Origin: Cymodocea nodosa
Taxonomy: Eukaryota > Streptophyta > Magnoliopsida > Alismatales > Cymodoceaceae
Assembly (NCBI GenBank): GCA_036874045.1
Contig: CM072339.1
Location: 8,873,501-8,937,500, forward strand
Length of the DNA: 64,000 nucleotides
Direction of reading: 5' to 3'
Shown: in pieces, positions 11,925 to 22,558 of the stretch
Layout: each line of letters begins with the position of its first letter
Position numbering within the stretch: the first letter of the stretch is position 1
Made by a program: the position numbers and the translations under genes
Notes under the pieces: model-generated
Database searches by the model: none
What the model was told of the DNA's origin: nothing
The model's input: the letters and a program-made list of their open reading frames with translations, nothing else

Positions 11925-12188
11925 ATTAAATCCTAGGTTTTCTACATATAGTACATTTGAAATAACACAAGTAGGAGTTATTTGAACATTCCCATACCTA
12001 TGATTTTATCATTGCTTTGTTTCCAAATATTACATTTCCTTTCTTGGTATTTGTAAAATTTTTAAGTAGACTTTTCTGTCCGGTCATGTGACTTGATGCT
12101 CCACTATCCAAGATCCATTTTGATGTTGTTTCCTCCTGTAAAACAAATTAAGAAGAACTGTTTCTTGGTACCCAATGTCTTTGAGGAC
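11925..12188 (-). pseudogene. Sirevirus protease remnant and gag end, copy 3
   Basis: The minus strand keeps KWILDSGASSHMTG (copia protease active site D-S-G-A), TPTCVISNVLYVENLGFNLL and, further right, the HWVPR-type end of gag. The segment ends at 12188, where a truncated Athila LTR begins. Confidence 0.8.
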
Positions 12189-14256
12189 TGTTTGTATTTT
12201 CCCAACACTACACCAAAAAAACTTGGATTTGTTACTTCTTTTTTTACTTAGTTAATTTATCTTTATACCTATTCTTTCTTTTAGAAGTAAACAAACAACC
12301 TTTAATACAATTTAGATATTAATTCCAATTTGTACTTTAACTACAAGTGCACAGTGTCTATTATATCAGTGTGCAAGTACAGGTCGATCCCACAGGGAAT
12401 TGCTGAAGAATTTGAGAACTGTTCGTTTGTTAACAATCAAATTTATATATTCAATAAGCTCTCCGTTGAATTACAGTTAACTCAACGGATAAAGTTCGTT
12501 GAATTATGGCTAACTCAACAGACTAACCTTGTGGACTTAAGTTAACTCCACGAGCCTGTCTTTTCTTTTTAATACTGCTATTTACAAAGGAATTCGGCCA
12601 ACCATTGGGCGATTCCATAGATTGTAAATAACATCAATTAAGCTCTTTAATGTTAGTAAACATTGGATTTATCATTAAGCAATACTAACATTCAGATAAT
12701 TCAAATAGTAACCATTAAAATCTTTAAGTCTTTTGAATGAACCAATTTCAGTAAATTGTAAAACTAAAACAAACATAAAACAATCACAACATTGACAAAG
12801 ATAACATTAATCACGATGCAACACAAACAATACAACACTCAAATACAACATACAATATAGATAAATTGTTTTTGGTATTTTTGTTTTAATATGAACATGG
12901 AAATGGGCGAAAGGTGAAATGTAAAGTAATCTCACTCAATAGTAAATACTTCCGACACTACTTGCAATGCAATTACACCACTGAAAATTAAACCACTTAC
13001 AATTCTGTCTCCTCTCTCTATAGAATCGCTAGTCCAGAATTGCAAGATAATCTTCTCTTCGGCATACAGGCATCAACCCGAAGCCAAGGCTAAAAGCATT
13101 ACGATCTCCTGAAATATGAGTCGGCGCTTGGTGAAAATGGATTCCCTTCCCGTGACGCGATCACACCTCACAGTGGTTGTTAGGCATTGTATTTGACTCG
13201 GAATCGACCCGACATCAAGAAAGTATTCTCATAGACCTCCGATGGTTGGTGATTATGGTGGATATGGTGGTGGTAATGTGGTGGTAATGATGGTTGGTGT
13301 GATACTTCGGAGAATCGCCGATACTGTTTGTTGAAAGCTCGGTGCTCCTCCACTATATACACTGGCCGTCCATCGATCACACCCACACTTCTTTTTTTTC
13401 TTTTCTTTTATATTTCTTCAGTAGTAACTACTTCTGCTTGAATGGTCGGTTGGATTTCCTTCATTCATATCAACGGCGATGATTTCTTCTCCCTGTGCAA
13501 TACATGCAATCGTGGTTTTTCTTCCAACTGTCCTGTTTCTGCAACCGCTACAGTGGCATATTAGAAAATAAATAGTCCGTGGAGTTACAGATAACTCAAC
13601 GGACTTTCTTCGTTGATTTAACTATAAAACACGTGCATAAATTTAACTATCTGATGCTTAGGTGCATTTCAGATACTTATAAACTTAACTATCCGATGCT
13701 CAAATGCATTTCAGATAGTTAGAGATAACTCACCGATATATAACTTAAGTAAATCTACCAGATCTCGACACGTGTCAGCAGTAGTTTAATAATAAAATAC
13801 CCATTTTAGAGAGTTACAGGTCTAACTATCTAATGCTTAGATGCATTTCGGATAGTTACAGCTAACTCACCGAAAATCCACTTAAGTCACTTTACCAGAA
13901 CCTAACATGTGTCCATAGCTATTTTATAAATAAAAAGAGATTTCGGAGGGTTACACATATAACTGTCTGATGCCCAGCTACAATTTCGGATAGTTATAGA
14001 TAACTCACCGAAAGTTCACTTAAGTCATGCATTATGGTTTTGACACGCGTACTTCTGGAAATAATAAAATATTCTTTCAAAACATAACTATTTGGCAATA
14101 TAAACATAACTATCTGACATGTTCGGTCTGTTAAACATAACTGTCCGAAATATTAGAAAATTCGGATACTTAAGAATTTCACAACCTGTAACTTACCGAC
14201 AGTTCAGAAATGTACTAAATTGACATTAATTCTTCAAAATTAAGCAGATTCTTCCA
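12189..14256 (-). repeat. Truncated Athila LTR, copy 3 (solo)
   Basis: Minus-strand LTR from TGTTTG at 12189, through the conserved GTGCACAGTGTC box (12347-12405), to 14256. It lacks roughly the last 110 bases that the two other LTRs have at their 5' end. The left flank is Sirevirus copy 3 and the right flank is copia D, and no internal Athila sequence is attached. A solo LTR formed by LTR-LTR recombination and later trimmed fits this, as inference. A His-rich reading is at 13180-13386. Confidence 0.8.
13180..13386 (-). other. Conserved His-rich reading inside the Athila LTR
   Basis: About 68 residues (MGVIDGRPVYIVEEHRAF at the start, LPPHYHHHIHHNHQPSE in the middle, NTFLMSGRF near the end). 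A close relative is encoded at 21263-21463 on the plus strand, and a recognisable one in the LTR at about 3400-3570. It resembles no family I know and may be a chance reading kept by LTR homology. Confidence 0.4.
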
Positions 14257-15805
14257 ATGCTTGAAGCCTGAAAGGGCTTCACTTTTATGCATCAAAAAGA
14301 AAACCCAATTCATTCTTGAATGACAATCAATGAGAGAAAATATCTTGAACCTGCAATAGAAGGCTGACGTGAAGGCCTCCAACAATCAACATGAATATAG
14401 TCAAGAACTCCCTTGGAGGTGTGCTGATTGTGTGCAAATGACACTCTTTTCTGCTTGCCAAAAACATAATGCTTGCACATGTCAATGCAAGCAACCTTGT
14501 GCCCATCAAACTTGCCTAGACTACTCAGTCTCTACATCCCTTTCTACCCCAAATGACCCATCCTTGAGTGCCACATGACAAAAAGATCTCGTTGACTAGA
14601 TATAACTCATGTAGTTGCGCCAACAATAGGAGTGCCCTGCAAAATGTATAAGGGGCTAGATTTGACTCCTTTCATAACAACCAACGAGCCTTTTAGTATG
14701 TTGATTTTCCCCTCACCACCTATATATATATAACCCTTAGAATCAAGGGCCATTAATGAGATCAGACTTTTTCCAAGCTTTGGGACATGCCAAACATCCT
14801 CTAGAATTCTGATTGTGCCATCATGTAGTCTAAACTTTATAGTAACCACACCAATTCTAGAACACATATCATTATTGGCCAAGGTCACTTGACCACCCTC
14901 CACCTACTCGTAGGTATCAAAATACTCCCTAGTATGAGTCATATGATGTGAAGCTCCTGAGTCCATAATTCACTGATCATCAAAATAGGCACTGTAACAA
15001 ACTGTAAGGGAGAAGTCATCTCTTGACACAGAACTGGTTTCTACTACTGCAACCTTTCCTTTGTTCATTAACTTGGGACAATTTGCTTTCTAGTGTCCTT
15101 TCTCCTTATAGTAATTGCAAGTATCCCTAGAATACTTGCCCTTTGACTTGCTTCTGCTTCTATTTTTCCCTCCACCTTGCCTTTGACTTCTTCCTCTATT
15201 CTCTTGTTGTTGAGCTGAGAGGCCAACACCACTTGCCTCATTTCTTCCATGCACCATGTGCCTCCCTAGAATGAAGGTTGGACCTCACCTCCTTCAATGT
15301 AATTGAGTCTCTTCCAACTACATAGGACTGCACGAAATTCTCATAACTCAATGGAAGTGAATACAATAAGATAAGAACTACATCTTCATCTTTTAATTGT
15401 CACTCCAATATTCTTGAGTTCCATTAGAATTGCATTTAGGTGATCTAAATGTTGTTTCAGAGGTACTCCTTCTTTCATCTTCAAAGAGAACAATCTTTGC
15501 TTTAACAACAATTTGTTTGTTAAAGACTTAGTCATATACAAAGATTCAAGTTTCTGCCAAAGACCAGAAGAGTTAGATTCATCTGCAACTTCCATTATAA
15601 CTTCATCAGATAGACACAACAAGATGGTGGAGTGAGCTTTCTCCTCCTACAATTCAAATTATGTTGAATTTCTAGTCAAACTAGTTTCCTTATTCAAAGG
15701 AGCCCAAATACCTTATTGCTTTAGAAGTGCTTTCATCTTTATTTGCCATAAGCTAAAGCTGTTCTTGCCATCGAATTTTTCTATCTTCAACCCCGAAGTA
15801 TTCAT
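14257..15805 (-). pseudogene. Copia D: gag, protease and integrase start
   Basis: The gag ATG is at 15805 (MNTSGLKIEKFDGKNSFSLW, the N-terminal motif of TNT1-like copia gag). The UBN2-type gag body follows (KLESLYMTKSLTNKLLLKQR at 15386-15622). Protease has IMDSGASHHMTHTREYFDTY near 14930-14990 and VWHVPKLGKSLISL at 14607-14903. The integrase start has WHSRMGHLG and DYIHVDCWRPSRQPSIAG, ending in FFLMHKSEALSGFKHW at 14257. It is separated from its RT half (4250-5382) by later insertions. Fossil with many breaks. Confidence 0.8.
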
Positions 15806-16368
15806 ATTTTCAAACAACAAATAACCAGCAATACACACAATATAGTCTGATTTCAAGCAAACAAAATTCTACTGCAAGGTACACAATAGCAAGCAAAATC
15901 TTGACATCAATATGCTAGTGTATATACTTATTTCAACCCAAAATACAATTAGCCACAAGCCACACACAATATTCAGCACAAAACAGTAGCAAATATTCGC
16001 ACAAATCAAGTACAAACACCACAATCACAGAATGCCCAAATCTGAAAACCAAAATCACACATCTAGAAAACTATTGTGCCCTAGACAGATTCCTCTTGCA
16101 ATATCTCTCTGAATACGAAACTTCTGACCACGAAATTTTAAGGGAAGAGAGTTTAGGAGGCTTACAACATGTCCCCAAAATTTGGGACGAAACGAGGCAC
16201 AGACAGAGAAGGCGAGTAGGTTGGCGTCGGAGTGTGCAGACTGGCATCGGCAGCGACAACAGGCAAGGCAGCGACGACAACTCTTGCGGGAATTGCTGGA
16301 ACCTTGCTAAAGCCCTTCAATACTTCAAATGCAAGCCTAGAGAAGTCCAAATCAGCTCTGATACTAGT
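15806..16368 (-). other. Copia D leader and primer binding site
   Basis: About 560 bases between the gag start and the LTR. No gene is supported; open frames around 16071-16588 overlap the leader and LTR and resemble no protein. The primer site is at 16355-16366, TAGTATCAGAGC on the minus strand, one base off the initiator tRNA-Met complement, two bases from the LTR. Confidence 0.7.
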
Positions 16369-16860
16369 TGTTATGCCGAATAGGATCACAAACGGACCAT
16401 CCAAGGGTTGTGTGGAAGAAGGGAACAACGAGCAAGGGAGGTGTGTGGGTAGAGAAAATCGACCAATGCGGAACAACAACAAATTTATGTGGTTCCCCAA
16501 CATGGGTACATCCATGGGTGATCAATCTATGGTGATTTCCTTGCTAATATGGTTGCTGGTACAAAGGGGAGAGAGGAGAGGCGGCTAGGGATTGCACAAG
16601 CTCTCTTGGTCGAAGATAATCTCCATATACAAATTAGGGGCAACGATGGGTATTTACACTCATACCCAAATGACAAGTTTTCCCCTTTATATAATCATCA
16701 AAAATACAACCATATACAATGACAAATACATATACTTGATGGAAGACACATGCATCACAATGTGAAATCATAGAAAAATGGTAAAAGCGAATGAATGTGA
16801 TAAACATGCAACTCCAGCTCAATGACCATAAATAAAGGGTCTCAGTTGCACTTCAAGGTA
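16369..16860 (-). repeat. 5' LTR of copia D (outer end approximate)
   Basis: Begins TGTTATGCCGAATAGGATC at 16369 next to the primer site. A TATA-like TATATAAAGG on the minus strand lies near 16683-16692. The outer end (expected CATAACA complement) is not clear, and the LTR appears to run directly into another element near 16860. Confidence 0.55.
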
Positions 16861-17330
16861 TCCCAATTCAATACTTAGTGAGAGTAAATAGAGAGAAAAT
16901 CCCAGTCTAGAGAGAGCAGAAGTTTCTACATAGAAAAAATCACTTACACTACATAAGATTAATCTAAAGAATTGAAGATTAGAAGGAATCAATGTTGAAG
17001 GTCTACAAGGAATTCAGAAGAGTAAGGTTTTAACAATTGTTGAAGAAGAACTTGGTGAAGTGAAGGTGAAAGGTTTCGTATAGTTTAATTCAAATCAAAC
17101 GACATAAGTTTTTTGTGTTATTTTTATTACTCAAGAGTAAAATCTAAAAGTATTATTATTATACCTTTTATTACGTAATAATTATAAAAATCTTGTGCAT
17201 AATAGAAAAATAGTTTAAGAAAAAATTTTGCAGTATATTTTTGGATTTTATCGTTTAAAGATTTAAATTCACAATTTACCCTCCTTCTTATGAAGCTATT
17301 TTTATCCTCACTTTTAATTGGTATCAAAGC
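16861..17330 (+). repeat. Partial LTR and primer site of Sirevirus-like element E
   Basis: The end of the stretch, TTCACAATTTACCCTCCTTC then ..TATCCTCA at 17310, is built like the end of other Sirevirus LTRs here (ATTCACCCCCCTCTTG). At 17319-17330 lies TGGTATCAAAGC, one base off the initiator tRNA-Met complement. The left boundary is uncertain. Confidence 0.6.
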
Positions 17331-17370
17331 AATTAGTTTATTTTGTAGAGAATTTAATTATCTTAAATAA

Positions 17371-17830
17371 AATGGCTTCTAGCAGTAACTTCTTAGTTGA
17401 GGGGCAGAATTTGAATCAACTCCTACTACTTGATGGTTCTAACTATACATATTGGAAAAGAAGAATATCTATTTTCTTAAAATCTATAGATTTTAAATTA
17501 TAGAGCATAGTTAGTGAACCTTTTGTTGTGTTAACTACACCACATACTACTTGGACATTTGATGGAAAAGAAAAACAAAGTTTAAATGCTAAATGTTTAA
17601 ATATTTTATCATGCATATATCATGTTAATTTTGGTTGTTTGATTAGTTTAATAAAATATCTACATACGATTCTATTTATGAAGTATGATGTGTATTAGAA
17701 ATTGCAAACAAAGGAACCAATCAAGTTAAAGAGTTTAAAATTAATATGTTGGTTCATAAATATGAATTGTTTAAAATGTATGAAGGGGAGTCCATTTCTG
17801 ACATGTTTTTTAGGTGTCTTGAAATTACTA
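17371..17830 (+). pseudogene. Gag start of Sirevirus-like element E
   Basis: Begins MASSSNFLVEGQNLNQLLLL at 17371, then NYTYWKRRISIFLKSIDFKL. It is homologous to the start of Sirevirus gag at 29286 (GQNLNRPPLFDG, YWKYRMTV) but clearly diverged, so it is another family. NKGTNQVKEFKINMLVHKYE follows in the same order as in copies 1 and 2. It ends near 17830, where other sequence takes over. Fossil with several breaks. Confidence 0.7.
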
Positions 17831-17929
17831 AATTAGAAATTTCTTTTAATTTCAATGTTTATATTACCTTTCAACGGTATTAATTTACTATACCTTAATT
17901 CTTGATAGTCTTGTAGATAGTAAGTTACC

Positions 17930-19123
17930 GTTTGATATCTTGTCAATAGCTTTTTGTCAATCTTCTTTTAGGTAGTTAAGTTATTACTAACTTAACGAGT
18001 TGTTCTTCCTTGACTTTTGTAAGTACACGTTGAGTTGTGTTAACTTAACGAGTTCTGTCACATGAATTTCCTTGCTGTACGCGTGATGCCAATCCTTCAT
18101 TATTTTCTTCTCATGTCATTAAGTTGTTGCTAACTTAACGAGTTGTTTTCCCTTTTTATTCGTTAACTTAATGAGTTGCTCTTCCTTGACTTCTATAAGT
18201 ACATGTTGTGTTGTGCTAACTCAACGAGTTCTGTCACCTGAATTTCCTTACTATACACAAGATGCTAGTCCTTCATTATTTTCTTCTCAAGTTGTTAAGT
18301 TGTTGCTAACTTAACAAGTTGTTTTTCTCTTTTATTCGTTAACTTAACAAGTTGTTCTTCCTTGACTTCTGTAAGTACACATGGAGTTGTACTAACTCAA
18401 TGAGTTTTGTCACATGAATTTGCTTGTTGTACACATGATGCTAGTCCTTCATTATTTTCTTCTCAAGTCGTTAAGTTGTTGCTAACTTAACGAATTGCTT
18501 TTCCCTTTTACTTGTTAGCTTAACAAATTGTTCTTCCTTTTACTCATTAACTCAACGAGTTGTGCACATGAGTTTTTGCTAACTTAACGAGTTGTGCATG
18601 TGACTTCTATTCGACTTTTTAAGTACATAATGAGTTGTGTTAACTCAACAAGTTCCACTACCTTTAAACTTGTAACTTAATGAGTTCTTCCCACTGTATT
18701 TACACATTGAGTTATGCTAACTCAATAAGTTCTTTAGCATTTAAGCTTGTAACTCAATGAGTTCTTCCTATCATGCTTGTCATGTGAATCTTTAAATTCT
18801 ACATGTGAGATTACTTGAATTTCGTATAGTTCATCTGAAATCTTTTGAAAACACTTTGAAACATTCCGAAAATCTGTGAAATCTTCCAATCAAGCTGTTC
18901 ATCTTGTAGTTGTTCTGTAATTTATTTTGGATAGTTTAACTTGAAACCTTCTAAAAATCTATGAAACCTTCCGATCAACTATGACTTTAATGAGTTCTTT
19001 CAGAGTTCTTCTGATTCAATATTTGACTAGCCTATTTGAGTGAGACTCTTCATTTGTACTTGTGAAATACAAAAATGCTTCTCACATAGATTTTTATATT
19101 ATCAAAATATAGAGGTCCTTTCA
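17930..19123 (-). repeat. LTR of Sirevirus-like element F
   Basis: The minus-strand LTR start TGAAAGGACCTCTATATTTT is at 19123, directly after a purine tract (19125-19137, AAAAAGGGAGAGA on the minus strand). It is packed with TAACTTAACGAGTT words and carries a 176-bp tandem repeat. The low-coordinate end is not defined. It could be the 3' LTR of copia C (59295-63080), whose 3' part is missing there; that is inference. Confidence 0.55.
17950..18530. repeat. 176-bp tandem repeat in LTR F
   Basis: The word CCTTCATTATTTTCTTCTCA occurs at about 18094, 18270 and 18446, exactly 176 bases apart. Between these lie GTTGCTAACTTAACGAGTTG, a TTCGTTAACTTAA word and a TAACTCAACGAGTTCTGTCA word in constant order. 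Three imperfect copies. Confidence 0.85.
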
Positions 19124-19409
19124 ATCTCTCCCTTTTTGATAACGACAAAAACATTTACATTAATTACATGTATTTTACTCCCTAGATTAAATCTATACAT
19201 TGAACTACAAAGGAAATGATATAAAACTAGTTTAAATGTTCTTTACATTTTCTCCTATTTTTTGTCATTTGGTAAAAAGAGTTTTGCAATGGTGTACTTG
19301 AAAAATTTTTGCCCAATCAGTCTTAGTGCTTCCCTTAAATAAGTGCATTAGCCAATGTATTGTAAGAATGAGGGTTAGCATAAAGCAAGCTCTCTTATTG
19401 TGAGCTCAA
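19124..19409 (-). other. 3' tail of element F with polypurine tract
   Basis: Non-coding end of a minus-strand Sirevirus relative. The LTR-proximal purine tract is at 19125-19137, and a weaker one (AAAAAATAGGAGAAAATG on the minus strand) lies near 19250. No gene is seen. It is bounded on the right by copia B LTR. Confidence 0.55.
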
Positions 19410-20371
19410 TGTTAGGAAAAAAAACCTGATCGTTCAACAATGACACTAAGGCACGATTCTAAAAACTCACCTCTAAAACTCACTGAAACTGAGAAGTAAA
19501 GAGTGATAGAAGAAAGAACACACTAAAGACACAGGATTTACGTGGTTCGGAAACAACCTACGTCCATGGAGAGTTGAATATTCTTCTATGAGCTTCGACA
19601 CAATCAACCATATGTTTTTACAACATCATAAATGTTTATATACTACCCAACCTAGGGTTAATAAACCTTTAATTACAATAGAGCCATTATAATAGCAAAT
19701 AAGAATTTCAGAGCCTTTCTTCCTAACTCTCCAAAATTCATAGCATTTCAGAAAGTTAGTAGCCTTAACTATTTGAAGAAAATCTTTCTCTCTATGTCTA
19801 TTAGAATGGGTAGATACTATAACAAGCTAACTATCTAGAGAGATTCTGTCTTTCAGATTGTTATAGTCCTAACTATCCGAAAACCCACTTACATCTCTCT
19901 TAGTCCTTTCGGAAGGTTCTTCCTGTAACTTTTTGAAAACTCTTTCCTTTTGGATAGTTACTATCTTAACTATTCGAAAAATTCTTAAGTATCTCTTGAG
20001 TCTTTCCAGAAGGTTCTAGCTATAACCTTTCAAAAACTCATGACTTTCGGAAAGTTGTTGTCTTAACTATCCAAAGATTTACTTAAGTCCTTGACTTTTA
20101 GATACTTAGTAGTCTTAACTATTTGAAGATCTACTTAAGTCCTTGACTTTTGGATACTTAGCTTCTTAACTATCTGAAGATCCACTTAAGTGTCCTTCAA
20201 GTCATTTCGAAAGGTTTTGCCTATAACGTTTCGAAATCTCCTAACTTTCAGATAGTTAGCTCAAAGTCTTCCGACTATTCTGTTATTTTCAGATACTTTG
20301 AACTGATAACCTTCCAAAAATATTAATCTACCAGAGACATAGTTGACAAGCTTTCGACTAGACTTGGACAT
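19410..20371 (-). repeat. LTR of copia family B, cut by Athila copy 2
   Basis: Starts TGTTAGG at 19410 and is collinear with the 5' LTR of B at 58292-59294 over about 960 bases (GACACTAAGGCACGATTCT, ATTTACGTGGTTC, TAACTATCCGAAAACCCA). The last ~40 bases of the LTR are missing because Athila copy 2 is inserted after GACTTGGACAT. It could be the 3' LTR of the B element at 43973-59294 or an independent solo LTR. Confidence 0.75.
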
Positions 20372-22453
20372 TGTTTAGAATGAAAAAGTGCATATAATTA
20401 ACGGTTAAATGATGGTTAATTGCATAATATTTAGCTTATCATATGAGAATTAAGCCATTATGTTATAATTGCACTGTTATATGCTTTAATTGAAGAATCT
20501 GCTTAATTTTAAGGAATTAATGTCAATTTAGTACATTTATGAACTGTCGGTAAGTTGCAAGCTGTAAAATTCTTAGGTTTTCAAATTTTCTGATATTTCG
20601 GACAGTTATGTTTAACATACCGAACATATTTCAGACAATTATGTTTAACAGACAGAATATGTCGGATAGTTATGTTTATATTACCGAATAGTTATGTTTT
20701 GAAAGAATATTTTATTATTTCCAAAAGTACACATGTCGAAACCAAAAGGCAGGACTTAAGTGAACTTTCGGTGAGTTATCTCTAACTATCCTAAATTGCA
20801 GTTGGGCATCAGATAGTTATACTTGTAACGCTCCGAAATGGGTGTTTTATTATTAAATTGCTGCTGGCATGTGTCGAGAATTGGTAGATTTACTTAAGTT
20901 ATATATCTGTGAGTTAGGTGTAACTATCCGAAATGCATCTAAGCATCGGATAGTTAAGTTTATAAGTATCCGAAATGGACCTGAGCATCGGATAGTTAAG
21001 TTTATGCACATGTTTTATAGTTAAATCAACAAAGAAAGTCCGTTGAGTTATCTGTAACTCCACAGACTATTTATTTTCTAATATGCCATTGTAGCGGTTG
21101 CAGAAACAGGACAGTTGGAAGAAAAACCACGATTGCATGTATTACGCAGGGAGAAGAAATCATCGCCGTTGATATGAATGAAGGAAATCCAACCGATCAT
21201 TCAAGCAGAACTAGTTACTACTGAAGAAATATGAAAGAAAAGAAGAAAAAGAAATCCAGGGTGTGATCGATGGACGGCTAGTGTATATAGAGGAAGAGCA
21301 CCGAGCTTTTTACAGACAGTATCGGCGATTCTCCGAAGTATCACACCAACCATCGTTACCACCACATTACCACCACCATATCCACCATAATCACCAACCA
21401 TCGGAGGTCTGTGAGAATACTTTCTTGATGTCGGGTCGATTCCGAGCCAAACACAGTGCTTGACAACCACTGTGAGGAGTGATAGCATCGCGAGAAGGGA
21501 AGCCATTTTCACCAAGCGCCGACTCATATTTCAAGAGATCGTAAAACTTTTAGCCTTGGCTTTGGGTTGATGCCTGTATGCTGAAGAGAAGATTATCTTG
21601 CGATTCTAGACTCGCGATTCTATAGGGAGAGGAGACAGAATTGTAAGTGGTTTAATTTTCAGTGGTGTAATCACGTTGCAAGTAGTGTCGGAAGTATTTA
21701 CTATCGAGTGAGATTACTTTACATTTCACCTTTCGCCCCATTCCATGTTCATATTAAAACAAAAATACCAAAAACAATTTATCTATGTTTGTAGGTTGTA
21801 TTTGAGTGTTGTATTGTTTGTGTTGTATCGTGATTAATGTTATCTTCATCAGTGTTGTGATTGTTTTATGTTTGTTTTAGTTTTACAGTTCACTGAAATT
21901 GGTTCGTTCAAGACTTAAAGATTTTAATGGTTACTGTTTGAATTATCTGAATGTTAGTATTGCTTAATGATAAATCCAGTGTTTACTAACATTAAAGAGC
22001 TTAATTGATGTTATTTACAATCTGTGAAATCGCCCAATGGTTGGCCGAATTTCTCTGTAAATAGCAGTATTAAAAAGAAAAGACAGGCTCGTGGAGTTAA
22101 CTTAAGTCCACGAGGTTAGTCCGTCGAGTTAGCCATAACTTAACGAACTTTATTAGTTGAGTTAACTTGAATTCAACGGAGAGCTTATTGAATATATAAA
22201 TTTGATTGTTAACAAACAGACAGTTCTAAACTTTTCAGCAATTCCCTATGGGATCGACCTGCACTTGCACACTGATACAATAGACACTATGCACTTGTAG
22301 TTAAAGTACAAATTAGAATTAATATCTAAATTGTATTAAAAGGTTGTTTGCTTACTTCTAAAAGAAAGAATAGGCATAAAGATAAATTAACTAAGTAAAA
22401 ATAGAAGTAACAAATCAAAGTTTTTCTGGTGTAGTGCTAGGAAAACCCAAACA
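20372..22453 (+). repeat. 5' LTR of Athila copy 2 (2082 bp)
   Basis: TGTTTAGAATGAAAAAGTGC at 20372 to CCAAACA at 22453, followed by the primer site. It contains inverted words such as TAACTATCCGAAATGCAT with GCATCGGATAGTTAAG (about 20930-21000). It also has GTCCGTTGAGTTATCTGTAA at about 21039, a His-rich reading (21263-21463) and the conserved 3' box at 22235-22300. Confidence 0.9.
21263..21463 (+). other. Conserved His-rich reading inside the Athila LTR
   Basis: About 66 residues with LPPHYHHHIHHNHQPSE in the middle and ENTFLMSGRF near the end. It matches the reading at 13180-13386 nearly residue for residue. No known family and no signal peptide. Either a very small LTR-encoded peptide or a chance reading. 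Confidence 0.4.
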
Positions 22454-22460
22454 AGTTTTA

Positions 22461-22478
22461 TGGCACCGTTGCCGGGGA
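22461..22478 (+). other. Primer binding site, tRNA-Asp
   Basis: TGGCACCGTTGCCGGGGA, 17 of 18 bases complementary to the plant tRNA-Asp(GTC) 3' end, 7 bases after the LTR. Followed by a short AATTG repeat (22478-22510). Confidence 0.9.
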
Positions 22479-22558
22479 ATTGAATTGAATTGACTTGAAT
22501 TGAATTGAATTAATATAAGCAACTATTAGAGCTGTTTTGTTTTAATAGCTAGAGTTGT

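Larger units (their letters stand above)
5383..12188 (-). mobile_element. Sirevirus-type Ty1/copia, copy 3 (partial)
   Basis: Minus-strand order: a short gag end and protease near 12188, RT end plus RNase H, a long non-coding spacer, the accessory ORF, paired polypurine tracts and the 3' LTR (5383-6973). No gag body, integrase or 5' LTR is present. The right end is joined to an Athila LTR. It is inserted into copia D at 5382. Same family as copies 1 (27430-38211) and 2 (44164-57219). A broken fossil with many breaks. Confidence 0.85.

Noticed and set aside
16071-16588. Overlapping open frames on both strands as possible host genes
   Set aside because: They lie in the copia D leader and LTR, have no recognisable motif and appear on both strands at once, as expected by chance in a less AT-rich patch.
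17950-18530. CRISPR-like array of regular repeats
   Set aside because: The unit is 176 bases with no unique spacers, in plant LTR sequence. It is a tandem repeat.
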